Shown piece after piece: positions 11,305-22,478 of a stretch of 64,000 nt of DNA. This stretch comes from Eutreptiella sp. 'Long Island Sound 2002' (Eukaryota; Euglenozoa; Euglenophyceae; Eutreptiales; Eutreptiaceae): positions 66,411,591 to 66,475,590 of the forward strand of contig OZ038380.1 in assembly GCA_964036045.1 (NCBI GenBank). Direction: 5' to 3'. How positions within the stretch are numbered: the first letter of the stretch is position 1; each line of letters opens with the position of its first letter. Under the pieces are notes generated by a model, which saw only the letters and a list, made by a program, of their open reading frames with translations, had not been told where the DNA came from and ran no database searches. The position numbers and the translations under genes are program-made.

Positions 11305-12754
11305 TTGTGGAGCACACTAGGACCCTCACCAGGGAAGCGGAGGGCGGAACCCGGCATGGAGAAGGTGCCCACTCATCTGGGGGCCAACTACTCGTGGCGG
11401 ACTCGGACACGGACAGTTCGGTGGAGTCAGAGGAGTCGGAGGAGTCGGACACAATTGCCAGCCGAGTACAAAATTACAGGCCAAACCCGAAAGGAGACGC
11501 CGTACCAAACCAGAAAGAACACAGCGGAGAAGCAGAGCAAGAAGGAAGCAAGAGAGGTGGAGGACAAGAAGGTATTCGGAGGCCTGAAGCGGCGGTACCA
11601 GAGTCAAGCAGCAGAGAATGAGATGCAGTGGATAGCACGAATCGGGGCTACAGAATGGGAGCAAGTGGTGACGCCGGCCGCAACGTGGGTCGAAGAGGTC
11701 GCCAGCGTGCGCGCCCCATCGAGCGTGCAGAGGAACAGGCAGCTGCAAAGTTCCCACACCGCCTTGGCCGAGTGTCAAGAAAGAAGGCAGATGCTCTACA
11801 AGCTAGAGGGGGCCATGAGGCGTGCGCAGTGGCTGCCAGCAGGGCGCACCGGGCACATGCCCGATTTTTCGGTGGCATACCATAGCCCCCGGAATGAACG
11901 GGCCTTCCACCCCTCCCAGCCCAGCCGCCACTCGTTTGTGGTGGCTGTAGCCCGGGAGGGCGAGGAGTCATGGATTGTCGATCCGCTGCACCTCTAGCCA
12001 GCGCAGGACCTGGCAGTGAGCTTCCGTCGAGGCGGATTCATTGTGCATGCCGTGCAGGAGCCCTAGCCCGAGAGGGTGGCCCTTAAGCAGAACTGCTCCT
12101 ACCTGGCGGTCAAAGCCGCCAGCGCGTTCGTGTACAAGCCCACGGACGAGTGGAAGATCCTTGAACCCGGCCACGTCTCCGAACAGGACAAGTCCATGAC
12201 ACAGAAGGACCGGGAACAACAGCATTCCACGCTGGAAAGGCTGCGGGGAGGGAGCCAGACCAAGGTGCGGCCGCAATCGAAAAGGCAGGGGCAAGTACGT
12301 CCCCAAGCGGCCTAAGATCGTCAACACCGCGGAGACCACCCTGCAAGAAGGACTGCAGCTGTGCGGGTACACAGCGCAGAGCAAGAGGGCGATGATGGCG
12401 GCTGTGGCGACGCGCACCGGACGGGCCCCCGACGCGATGATGAGCGTGGCGGCCGGCCCCGAACCGGTGCTGATGCCCGGCGTCCCGGACATGGAGTTGA
12501 GGTACTGCACTAGGTCGCGAGCACACGAGTTGCTAGGCTTGGCGCACCCAAGTCGGCAGTGGAGCGGGAGCAAGACCCGCAAGGAGGAGCCGGTGGCGAA
12601 GTCGTGGTGGCTGGTGCCGATGGTCACGGAGACGGAGAGTGACGCGGTCGTCAGCATGCGGGCGCCTCGGCAACCAAGGAGGCAAGAGACCAAGCAGGCA
12701 AGCAAGGCACACAACAGAAAGGAGGAAGAAGCGAAACAAGAAGAAGAGGAGTGA
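11305..12754 (+). pseudogene. unidentified ORF with in-frame TAG codons
   Basis: The frame from 11305 reads a basic N-terminus, TEWEQVVTPAATWVEEVASV, QERRQMLYKLEGAMRRAQWL and RHSFVVAVAREGEESWIVDP, then meets TAG at 11995. The same frame continues sensibly as AQDLAVSFRRGGFIVHAVQE, TAG at 12064, then NCSYLAVKAASAFVYKPTDE to a stop at 12313. A Lys/Glu-rich tail in another frame (12392-12754, ending KQEEEE) may be the last exon. Either two nonsense mutations have accumulated or short introns remove them. Function unknown. Confidence 0.35.
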
Positions 12755-12759
12755 GAAGA

Positions 12760-13590
12760 AGAGGAGGAGCCTGCGTAGAAAGGACGAAAGTGCCGAAGGG
12801 GACCTAGATGGAGGACAGGGACAGTGGCTAGCGCACCACGGCACTGGTGACTGGCCTTGGGCGTGCGCCGTGGATCTGGCGTTGGTTCGTGTGGCCCGCC
12901 ACTGTCCGGTTCGGGGGGGCCGTGCCGCGCAGACCCCCACACCGGCATCCCCCTTCACTGCGGGCACACTGCGGTGGAGGTGGCAGGCCCGCCGGTGTGT
13001 GGTGGTTCGACCACGCCCAATGTTGGGGAAGCGACGTGCGCCATGGGGTGGTTCCAGTGATGTGGCAGTGGGACCAAGAGGGGGGGGACACGGGTGCAGA
13101 TGTGAATTGCAGGGGGCATGAGAACCAGTGAAGCAAAAGAAGGGGCGATGCAAGGGCGATGCAAGCGCGATGCAAGGGCGCCACACCAGCGATGCGCGGA
13201 GGACCTAATAGGCCTTACCCTGGCAGCCACACGGATCAGGAACTGACGTGAGGCGGAAAGAGAGGAGGGAGGAGAAGAACAATGCGCCTGTGCAGTTTGA
13301 CCAACTAGTGCGCAGGACAGGGCTGGCTCACCAGGACAAGGTACAGACAGGGAGGCAAACAGGCCAAGTGACCGTGACCGTGACCGTGACCCACAACAGG
13401 GAGGAAAGGAGGCGAGATGGGTAGCAGCCAGAAGGGGAGGCAACAGACGAGAGGGAGGATAGAGGGAGGAGAGGGAGGAGGGCAAGACGGGAGGTAGGGG
13501 GCAGGCCCGCTGCCAACGACAGAGGGTGGAGAAGATGGTGGACAGAGGGACCCGAGGGAAGGAGGCAGGGGGAATGGCGTCGGGCTGGGG
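12760..13590. other. GC-rich stretch, no supported gene
   Basis: Open frames occur in several registers on both strands because of the G-rich or C-rich composition, and none carries a motif. It contains short tandem runs such as GTGACC (around 13368-13390) and GCGATGCAAG (13143-13190). Confidence 0.5.
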
Positions 13591-13594
13591 GGTT

Positions 13595-13735
13595 GGGAAC
13601 CCAGCACTCCGTGAGTCTGCCCCGCGATCGCGCGCATGTGATTGGCCACGCGTGGCCATGGTAGCTGGGGTAGCCTTCACAGGAATTCACTGCAGTTTGT
13701 GTGGAGGTGGCCGAGCAGGGTGGAGGGGTGGGGTG
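13595..13735 (+). repeat. ~130-bp direct repeat, copy 1
   Basis: Shares GGAACCCAGCACTCCGT, GATTGGCCACGCGTGGCCATGG and GTAGCTGGGGTAGCCT with 14923-15055, in the same orientation. The two copies bracket the 141-bp tandem repeat and lie near the right end of the inserted element. Confidence 0.7.
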
Positions 13736-13804
13736 CTTGCGTGCATGTCGTTCACGTTTGCTCCGGAAGATGTCTACAGGTATCAAGATTTTGTGGACGA
13801 TCAC

Positions 13805-14700
13805 TGAATGGCGCTGAAGAGAGGCAAAAAACTAGTGTGTTCTGCATGCGATTTCTCTGCAGGTTTCAAGGATGATGCGTGAAGGAGTGCCCAAGCTGAT
13901 CTGCCAGTGGGCAAGGCAACAAGAGGGATGTGGCCAGTGCACATCTCAATGGCGCCGAAGACAGGCCAAAAACGGGTGCGTTGTGCATGCGATTTGTGTG
14001 CAGGTTTCAATGATGATGTGTGAAGGAGTGCCCAAGCTGATCTGCCAGTGGGCAAGGCAACAAGAATCATGTGGCCAGTGCGTATTTGAATGGCGCCGGA
14101 GACAGGCAAAAAGCAGGTGTGTTGTGCATGCGATTTCCCCGCAGGTATCAAGGCACAACTCCGAAGAAAAGCGGATGCTACTGCGGCAAGATTGCGCGCC
14201 AGTCAAAGAGCGTGCACGACCACCAGCCCACCTCTTTCCATGGCGCTGAAGATAGGCATTCAAAAAAACAGGTGTGTTGGCGCCCCGCCACACGTGCCAC
14301 TTTTATACACGTATCAAAAATTTGTGGAGCAACAAGAAGACTTTGACCCGCAAGTTGACAATGGCCGCATCATGGGCAGCGCACTTCTGGATGGCGCTAA
14401 AGACAGGCAAAAAGCAGGTGTATTTTGCTTTTCAGTGGTCTGCAGGTATCGTGATTTTGTTGAGCAACACCAAGACACGGACCCTCAAGTTGACAATGGC
14501 CGCATCATGGGCAGCGCATCCCTGGATTGCGCTGAAGACAGGCAAAAAACAGGTGTGTTGTGCATTCCACTTTTTTGCAGGCCCCTTGGTGTTGTGCTCA
14601 AGTCCAGCACTTGTGCCAACAACCAAGCGTGCTGCGACCACTTGACGGCATCTTCGCATGGCGATAAAGACGGGCATTCAACAAAAACAAGTGTGTGGGC
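13805..14700 (+). repeat. 132-151-bp tandem repeat, seven units
   Basis: Each unit contains ATGGCGCTGAAGACAGGCAA (or a close variant), then AAGCAGGTGTGTTGTGCATG and a pyrimidine-GCAGG motif. Unit starts are near 13808, 13949, 14090, 14240, 14391, 14527 and 14658. Both strands give long repeat ORFs, so coding sense cannot be decided. The TTTCTCTGCAGG motif looks like a splice acceptor repeated once per unit. Confidence 0.75.
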
Positions 14701-14922
14701 GCCCCGGCACAGTGTGTGCAGGATGCAAGTCACAAGCCTTAACTTTGCGTACAAGTACCGAGTGCGACGCAGCGCCGAAGGGTGCAATTCCCTTTTACGC
14801 TTTTGCACATTGAGCCGGGGCCGTAGTCTGTTCTCTTTGAGAGAGCGATGATGTCAAAAGATCAATGTGCTCCTGCACATATACATGTTAACAATCCATC
14901 CGACAGTTGGTGCCGTTGTGCT

Positions 14923-15055
14923 TGGAACCCGGCGCTCCGTCAGTCGGCCCCAAGATCGGGGGCATCTGATTTGCCACGCCTAGCCATGGTAGCCGGGGCA
15001 GCCTCGACAAAAAGTCTGTGGAGGGGGCGGAGCAAGGGGGTTGGGGTGGGGGTGG
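14923..15055 (+). repeat. ~130-bp direct repeat, copy 2
   Basis: Second copy of the 13595-13735 repeat, about 80% alike by eye, ending in a G-rich run next to the right foldback terminus. Confidence 0.65.
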
Positions 15056-15132
15056 GGGGTCAGAGGGCGGGGGAGGGGCGACGGGCGGGGGGTCTCTAGG
15101 GGGGGTCTGTGGGCCGAATGGGGACAATGGGG

Positions 15133-15240
15133 GGTTCGGGTAGAAAAAGTCCCCCGCGGGTAGAAATTTTTGTATACGGGGTTGGGCGGGGACAAGTGTC
15201 GCGGTACAAAAAAATTTTCCGCCTCCTGTGGGAATTTTTC
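15133..15240. repeat. foldback terminus of the 9.9-kb element, right
   Basis: CCGCGGGTAGAAATTTTTGT pairs imperfectly with ACAAAAAAATTTTCCGCC downstream, with GGGGACAAGTGTCGCGGTAC in between. It shares this core with 5388-5515. It is followed by the outer end TTTTTCTTCCACTCTCCCCC and then the duplicated TAGTTCAAT. Confidence 0.7.
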
Positions 15241-15255
15241 TTCCACTCTCCCCCT

Positions 15256-16793
15256 TAGTTCAATTCTTTGAATTGCTTGCTTATGTCAAAGACAAGCATT
15301 TTGAGATTGGGGCTTTTCAAGGGAAGATGGCACGCTTGATTGGTGGTTCCACTCTCCATCAACTTGGTGCCATGAACCTTTTTGGGAACGATGCCTCGAA
15401 AGAAAACTCAATTTTCCTATGTCTACGCCATTGCACTCTACGGTGGATCATTATTGACGAAATTAGTATGGTGAGTCCTCTCCTTCTAGCAAAGGAACGA
15501 CTCCGCACACACACCCAAAAGGCAGGAACTTACAAATGTCATCCGGATGGGGCAATATGTCCTTTTGGAGGACTCAACATCATTCTTTTCGGTGATTTTT
15601 GGCAAATACCACCACCAGTGGAGGACGTCTCTCTTATGTCAGTGCCACCATCCATGGACGTTGAGCCCACGAAGAAGAACCTTGATGCCCTAATATCCCA
15701 TTGACTGAACCTCTTATTGGGCAACGCATCCCATGGTATTAAAGGACTGACAAAGTTAATCGAAAGCATGCGCTTTCAAGGGGACCCTCGTTTCCAAGCT
15801 GCCTTGGAAGAGTGCCATTATGGTAAACTACGTAATGAGACATACGAATGGCTCATGCAATTCCTTATGTGTGGGCCCGGTGATCCCCGCTTGACGACCA
15901 ACCATTTTTCCAATGCAAAAATGATCGTCGCTACAAATGACCTAAAATACGCAATCAACCAGCAACGTGCCATTCTTTACGCTTCTTCAAATAAAAGATA
16001 TCTAAGTTGGTGTCCTGCATTTGATCCACCAACCAGAGACACCATCACCAAAACGGATGCGGACACCCGTATACGTTGGTTATAGTACCATGATCCTTGG
16101 ATTGCAAATTTATGTGGCATGTTACCTATAGTACAAGGATTGCCAATTGCATTAACCGAACACATTGACCGCTCTATCCAAAAGAATGTGCTACGTCGGA
16201 CAGAGGCCTTCCTTGATAGTTGGATTCTAGTCCCACGTGAGAACTCCGTGCAAGATAAAGCCGGTGTACGTATTCTGGGTTATGTACCCGTGGTGCTGTT
16301 CATTCAAGTACCAGATGCCAATTGGATAGTCCCACGCTTACCAAGACCCGGCCTTTACGCGATTGTTCCAACTTCAAAGATAGGGTACCTGGATAAGAAC
16401 AAGAAGAACCCCGTCTTGAGTGTTAGCCGCCGGGAGTTTCCAATTGGTCCCGCATTTGGCATTACTAGCCATAGTTTGCAAGGTCAAACCTTGAATGCCA
16501 CCATTATAGGTTTGATAGCCAATGACCCTATTTTGTGCTACGTTGCTCTTAGTCGGGTTCGGTCCTCTTCGGATTTGCTCATCTATCATCTTTTTCCAAA
16601 GGAAATCTTCCAACGTGGTGACCCGCTTGGTCGTACATTCCTTCCAAAGAGACTCTGTGAAAAAACTTTGACCTGCATCACCACAAGGAATGTTGTTTCA
16701 ATGCAAGTTGCCGCAACTTGTGTGGAGTGTGGTTGCCAAGATTACCATCATATTGCATCATCCGATCTTCCTAATCCCACCTTTCACTTTTGA
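15256..16793 (+). pseudogene. PIF1-type helicase, C-terminal motor part
   Basis: Continues the frame broken at 5383. In order: FFELLAYVKDKHFEIGAFQG, Walker B IIIDEISMVS, LFGDFWQIPPP (motif III), GIKGLTKLIESMRFQGDPRF, MIVATNDLKYAINQQRA (motif IV), LPIALTEHIDRS, FGITSHSLQGQTLNATIIG (motif V) and CYVALSRVRSSSDLLIYHLF (motif VI). These are all the PIF1/Helitron helicase motifs, so the ancestral protein was complete here. Two premature stops lie in frame: TGA at 15702 (ISH-stop-LNLLL, where Trp is common) and TAG at 16083 (RWL-stop-YHDP, where Gln is common). Near 16740-16790 the frame shifts by one into the Cys-rich tail. It is probably a dead copy. Confidence 0.88.
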
Positions 16794-18165
16794 TGATTGT
16801 CCACATGATGTCACAAAAATGAAGTTTTGCAACAGATGTGCACTCCCCAAGCCAATGCGAAGCTTTTCTCATTTCCAGTGGCATATGCCTTTTGACAACC
16901 GCCGTTGCAAACGATGTTGCAAACATGTGGCAACCAAGGTCATTTGCCCTTTTTGCCAACAACAACGCATGGCATCACAAATTAGTGCAAGGGGTACATG
17001 CAACCGATGTACCAAAGTCAGTTGTTCTTCTTGCCAATAAGAACGCATGGCACACGAATTTAGTGCAAGAGGTACATGCAACCGATGTACCAAGGTCACT
17101 TGCCCTTCTTGCCAACAAGAGTGCATGGCATCATAAATCAGTGCAAGGGGTACATGTAACCGATGTACCAAAGTCACTTGTCCTTCTTGCCAACAAGAGC
17201 GCATGGAATAAGAAATTAGTGCAAGAGGTACATGCAACCGATGTACCAAGGTCACTTACCCTTCTTGCCAACAAGAACGCATGGAATCCGAAATTAGTGC
17301 AAGAGGTACATGCAACCGATGTACCAAGGTCACTTGCCCTTCTTGCCAGCAAGAGCGCAGGGCATCCAAAATTAGTGCAAGACGTACATACAACCCATGT
17401 ACCAAGGTCACTTGCCCTTCTTGCCAACAAGAGTGCACAGCATCACAAATTTCTGGAAATGGGATATGCGAGCAATGCACCAAAGTCACTTGTCCGTCTT
17501 GCCGGCAAGAGCGTGTGCACTCAGAATTTGGTAAACATGCAGCATGCCAACGTGGTACAAGTATCTTTTGCGCATGTTGCAACCTTGAAAGAATGCCTTG
17601 TGAATGCAATGTTGGAGGTGCTGACCAGAGATTTGTGCATTGTCAAGCCAAAGGCCTACAGTACGCTTTGTGCAATGAATTACACCGAAAAACAGCCTTT
17701 ACTGCTACCCAAATAGCATTAGGCAGCAACAGAAGATGCATACATTGCGCACAAAAACAAAAGAAGCCCACCAAGCGTTCATTGCAAGATGCACCACAAT
17801 GCTTCTCTTGTGGTATTTAGCAGTTGCATGCATACTTGACAAAGAGCCGATGGAAACTTGGTTTCAAAAAGCGTTGTTCTTTCCGTGTTGCTTCAAAAAG
17901 TTTCAATCAACTTGACGAACATGAGAAAGGCAAGGGGCATAGTATGCATCCCGTGCAGCAGTCCTCACGGTAAGGTCTCAACGAGAAGCAAACAACCAAC
18001 ATTCCACCACAGGCCATCATTAGTGATGATGAAGAACATGCATTACCCCCGAGAAAAATGAGACATGCTATTCACCAAGATGAGTCAACTAGTCATCAAC
18101 CCAAAGTTTTCACCACTGAGGATGAAGAGCATGTATTACACACGAAGCGAGTCAAGAAGGCATAG
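16794..18165 (+). pseudogene. Cys-rich tail of the helicase with 78-bp repeats
   Basis: One register away from the motor domain. It begins KMKFCNRCALPKPMRSFSHF with a second CxxC (RRCKRC), like the small zinc domains (Stc1-like spacing) that follow PIF1 helicases in many protists. From about 16950 a 26-residue unit is repeated about seven times: TCPSCQQERMAS followed by SARGTCNRCTKV, each with two CxxC pairs. TAA codons interrupt at 17038, 17134 and 17209; the first two fall where other units have Gln. The reading continues to CFSCGI and TAG at 17818. A last in-frame piece (17974-18165; SDDEEHALPPRKMRH, EDEEHVLHTKRVKKA) ends exactly where the satellite begins. It probably bound nucleic acid through repeated zinc fingers. 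Confidence 0.7.
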
Positions 18166-21100
18166 GGTCGCTTCAATTATTTTGGGGGTCTAGACCCCCA
18201 TAGGAATTGACGCATAGGGTCGCGTCAATTATTTTGGGGGTCTAGACCCCCATAGGAATTGACGCATAGGGTCGCGTCAATTTTTTAGGGGGTCTACACC
18301 CCCATATGAATTGACGCATAGGGTCGCGTCAATTATTAGGGGGGTCTAGACCCCCATAGGAATTGACGCTTAGGGTCGCGTCAATTTTTTTGGGGGTCTA
18401 GACCCCCCTAGGAATTGACACCTAGGGTCGCGTCAATAATCTTGGGGGTCTAGACCCCCATAGGAAAAGACGCATAGCGTGGCGTCAATTGTTTTGGGGG
18501 TCTAGGACCCCCTAGGAATCGACGCATAGGGTCGCGTCAATTATTTAGGGGGTCTAGACCCCCTGAGGAATTGACGTATAGGGTCGCGTCAATTATTTAG
18601 GGGGTTTAGACCCCCATCGGTATTGACGCGTAGGGTCGCGTCAATTATTTTGGGGGTCTAGACCCCCATAGGAATTGTTGCATAGGGTCGCGTCAATTGT
18701 TAGGGGGGTGCAGACCCCCATAGGAATTGACGCATAGGGTCGCGTCAATTATTTCGGGGGTCTAGACCCCCATAGGAATCGACGCATATTGTCGCGTCCA
18801 TTATTTTGGGGGTCTAGACCCCCATAGGAATTGACGCATAGGGTTGCGTCAATTATTTTGGGGGTCTAGACCCCCATAGGAATTGACGCGTTGGGTCGCG
18901 TCAACTATTTTCGGGGTCAAGATTCCCATAGGAATTGACGCATACGGTCGCGTCAATTATTTTCGGCGTCTAGACCCCCATAGGAATTGACGCGTGGGGT
19001 CGCATCAATCATTTTGGGGGTCTAGACCCCCATATGAATTGACGTGTTGCGCCGCGTCAATTTTTTTCGGGGTGTAGATTCCCATAGGAATAGACATATA
19101 GGGTCCTGTCAAATTTTTTGGGGGTCTAGACCCCCATAGGAATTGACGCATAGGGTCGCGTCAATTATTTTGGGGGTCTAGACTCCCATAGGAATTGATG
19201 CATAGTGTCCCGTCAATTATTTAGGGGTCTAGACCCCCATCGGAATTGACGCGTTGGGTCGCGTCAATTATTTTCGGCGTCTAGGGCCCCATAGGAATTG
19301 ACGCGTGGGGTCGCGTTAATCATTTTGGGGGTCTAGACCCCCATATGAATTGACGTGTTGCGCTGCGTCAATTTTTTTCGGGGTGTAGATTCCCATGGGA
19401 ATAGACGCGTTGGGTCGTGTCAATTATTTTGGGGGTCTAGAGACCCATCGGACTTGACGCATAGGGTCGCGTCAATTATTTTGGGGGTCTAGACTCCCAT
19501 AGGAATTGACGCATAGGGTCGCGTCAATTATTTTGGGGGTCTAGACTCCCATAGGAATTGACGCATAGGGTCACATCAATTATTTTGGGGGTCTAGACCC
19601 CCATAGGAATTCACGCATGGGGTCGCGTCAATTGTTTGGTGGGTTTGGACCCCCATCGGAATCAACGCATAGGGTCGCGTCAATCATTTTGGGGGTCTAG
19701 ACCCCCCTAGGAATCGATGCACAGGGTCGCGTCAATTTTTTTCGGGGTCTAGATTCCCATAGGAATTGACGCATAGGGTCACGTCAATTATTTTCGGGGT
19801 TTAGACCCCCATCGGAATTGATGCATAGGGTCGTTGGATTATTTTGGGGGTCTAGACCCCCATAGGAATTGACGCATAGGGTCGCGTCAATTATTCTGGG
19901 GGTCTAGACCCCCATAGGAATTGACGCCTGGGGTCGCGTCAATTATTTTGGGGGTCTAGACCCCTCTAGGAATTGACGCATAGGGTCGCGTCAATTATTT
20001 TCGGGGTCTAGACCCCCATAGGAATCGATGCATAGGGTCGTTCGATTATTTTGGGGGTCTAGGACCCCATAGGAATTGACGCATAGGGTCGCGTCAATTA
20101 TTCTGGGGGTCTAGACCCCCATCGGAATTGACGCATTGGGTCGCGTCAATTATTTCGGGGGTCTAGACCCCCATAGGAATTGACGCATAGGGTCGCGTCA
20201 ATTATTTTGGGGGTCTAGACCCCCATAGGAATTGACGCATAGGGTCGTGTCAATTATTTTGGGGGTCTCGACCCCCATAGGAATTGACGCATAGGGTCGT
20301 GTCAATTATTTAGGGATCTAGACCCCCATTGGAAGTGACGCATAGGGTCGTGTCAATTATATTTTGGCCTCTAGACCCCCATAGGAATTGACGCATAGCG
20401 TTGCGCCATTTGTGTAGGGGGTCTAGACCCCCATAGGAATTGACGCATACGGTTGCGTCAATTATGTAGGGGGTCTAAGCCCCCCTAGGAATTGACGCAT
20501 AGGGTCGCGTCAATTATTAGGGGGGTCTAGACCCCCATAGGAATTGACGCATATGGTCGCGTCCATTATTTTGGGGGTCTAGACCCCCCTAGGAACCGAC
20601 GCATGGGTCGCGTCAATTATTTAGCGGGTCTAGAGCCCTACAGGAACCGACGCATGGGTCCCGTCCATTATTTTGGGGGTCTAGACCCCCATAGGAATTG
20701 ACGTATTGGGTCGCGTCAATTAATTAGGTGATCTAGACCCCCATAGGAATCAACGCATAGGGTTGCGTCGATTGTTTTGGGGGTCTAGACCCCCATTCAC
20801 ACGTTGGGTCGCGTCAATTATTTAGGGGGTCTAGACCCCCATAGGAATTGACGCATAGGGTCACGTCCATTATTTTGGGGGTCTAGACCCCCATAGGAAT
20901 TGACACATAGGTTGGTGTCAATTGTTTTCGGGGTCTAGACCCCATTAGGAATTGACGCATAGGGTCACGTCGATTATTTTTGGGGTCTAGACCCCCAAAG
21001 GAATTGACGCATAGCGTCGCGCCAATTATTTAGGGGGTCTAGACCCCCATAGGAATTGACGAATAGAGTCGGGTCAATTATTTTGGGGGTCTAGACCCCC

Positions 21101-21606
21101 CTAGGAATTGACGCGTAGGGTCGCGTCAATTAATTTGGGGGTCCACACCCCCATAGGAATTGACGCATAGGTCCGCGTCAATACTTTTGGGGGTCTAGAC
21201 CCCCATAGGAATAGACACATAGGGTCGGGTCAATTATTTAGGGGGTCTAGACCCCCATAGGAATTCACGCATAGGGTCACGTCAATTATTTTGGGGGTCT
21301 AGAATCCCCTAAGAATTGACGCATGGGGTCGCTCACTGATTTTGGGGGTCTAGACCTGCCTAGGAATTGGCGCATATGGTCACGCCAATTATTTAGGGGG
21401 TCTAGACCCCCCTAGGAATCGGCGCATAGGGTCGCGCCAATTATGTAGGGTGTCTAGACCCCCCTAGAAATTGGCGCCTAGGGTCGCGTTAATTATCTAG
21501 GGGGTCTAGACCCCCATAGGAATTGGCGCATAGGGTCGCGCCAATTATTTAGGGGGTCTAGACCCCCTTAGGAATTGGCGCATAGGCACGCGCCAATTAT
21601 TAAGGG
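18166..21606. repeat. 52-bp satellite built of two inverted repeats
   Basis: About 65 tandem units. Each unit contains the 16-bp palindrome GGGGGTCTAGACCCCC and a hairpin AATTGACGC-(8 nt)-GCGTCAATT. Near the 3' end (about 21360-21600) both hairpin arms change together to AATTGGCGC and GCGCCAATT. No ORF is supported. The array starts directly after the helicase stop codon. Confidence 0.95.
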
Positions 21607-22190
21607 GACTCATTGGCATCTATGGGGACCTTTGGGGACGCACTGGCACCTATGGGGACCTCTGGGGGCCTATGGGCACCTATGGGGACCTATGGGCACC
21701 TTTGGGGGCCTATGGGGGCCTATGGGGACCTATCGGGACCTATCGGGACCCATGGGGACCTATGGGGGCCTATGGGGGCCTACGGGGGCCCATTGGCCCC
21801 TTTGGGGACCCATGGGCACCTTTGGGGGGCCTATGGGGGCCTATTGGGGCCGATGGGGGCCTATCGGGGCCTATGGGGACCTTTGGGAACCTATGGCCAC
21901 CTTTGGAGACCTATGGGCACCTATGGGGACCTATGGGCACCTTTGGAGACCTATGGGCACCTATGGGGACCTATGGGCACCTTTGGGGACCTATGGGGAC
22001 CTATGGGCACCTTTGGGGACCTATGGGGGCCTATGGGGGCCTATGGGGGCCCATGGGGACCTATGGGGACCTATGGGGACTTATGGGGGCCCATTGGGAC
22101 CTATGGGGACCTATTGGGGCCTATGTGCACCTATGGGGGCCTATGGGGATGTATGGGGACCTATCGGGGCCTATGGGGGCGCCTCAGGCG
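21607..22190 (+). repeat. 10-bp tandem repeat (CTATGGGGAC)
   Basis: About 58 copies of a 10-mer with small changes (CTATGGGCAC, CTATGGGGGC, CTTTGGGGAC). Since 10 is not a multiple of 3, all three plus frames stay open and give GPMGTYGDLW-like repeats of 200-247 residues. These ORFs are a product of the repeat, with no start context or other coding evidence. A short second block lies at 22855-23010. Confidence 0.92.
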
Positions 22191-22478
22191 CAGCGCGTGC
22201 GCAGTGCGCGCACAGTGCAACTATTTGGGCGTTTGGCCGTACTAGAGACCCGTACTTTGACATACTAGGGGCCCCTAGGGGCATCATGGTGACCCGTAGC
22301 GGAGGTTTTGAGTTCTAATTTTGTCCCCCTTCGTTGGGGACCCCCGAGAAGGCAGGGGTAATGTAGCATTTCCGCCCTCTTTTGGGCCCCAACCTTCCGG
22401 TGCTATTGAGGAAACCGGGACAATCTTTGAATCCACGCTTTGTTGCGTGGTGCATCATGGTGACCCCTAGCCTAGGTT
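22191..22478. repeat. dispersed element, copy 1
   Basis: After the 10-bp repeat, the sequence GTTCTAATTTTGTCCCCCTT...GTTGGGGA...GAAGGCAGGGGTAATGTAGC (22312-22365) recurs at about 29383-29440 and in part at 22478-22512. No coding sense. It may be part of a small transposon flanking the DDE fragment. Confidence 0.55.

Larger units (their letters stand above)
5384..15255. mobile_element. 9,872-bp transposon inserted in the helicase gene
   Basis: Bounded by 9-bp direct duplications and by imperfect inverted ends. The left end begins CAGGGGAGGGG and reaches GAAAAAATTCACCCCG; the right end read from outside begins AGGGGGAGAGTGGAAGAAAA and then TTCCCACAGGAGGCGG. Each end also carries a ~110-bp self-complementary block sharing GGGGACAAGTGT. 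A 9-bp duplication with foldback ends is typical of Mutator-like/Foldback transposons; that class is my inference. The interior holds several plus-strand coding pieces without recognisable domains, a 226-bp tandem repeat, charged low-complexity ORFs and a 141-bp tandem repeat. No intact transposase could be identified. Confidence 0.85.

Noticed and set aside
11648-13186. Long minus-strand ORFs rich in Ala/Pro/Ser
   Set aside because: GC-rich complement of plus-strand frames; no motif, and frames change with composition.
18166-21606. CRISPR-like array
   Set aside because: Repeats are contiguous with no unique spacers, and the context is eukaryotic; it is a satellite.
21575-22318. 247-residue GPMGTYGDLW-repeat protein
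   Set aside because: All three plus frames are equally open because the 10-bp unit has no stops; no start context or other coding evidence.
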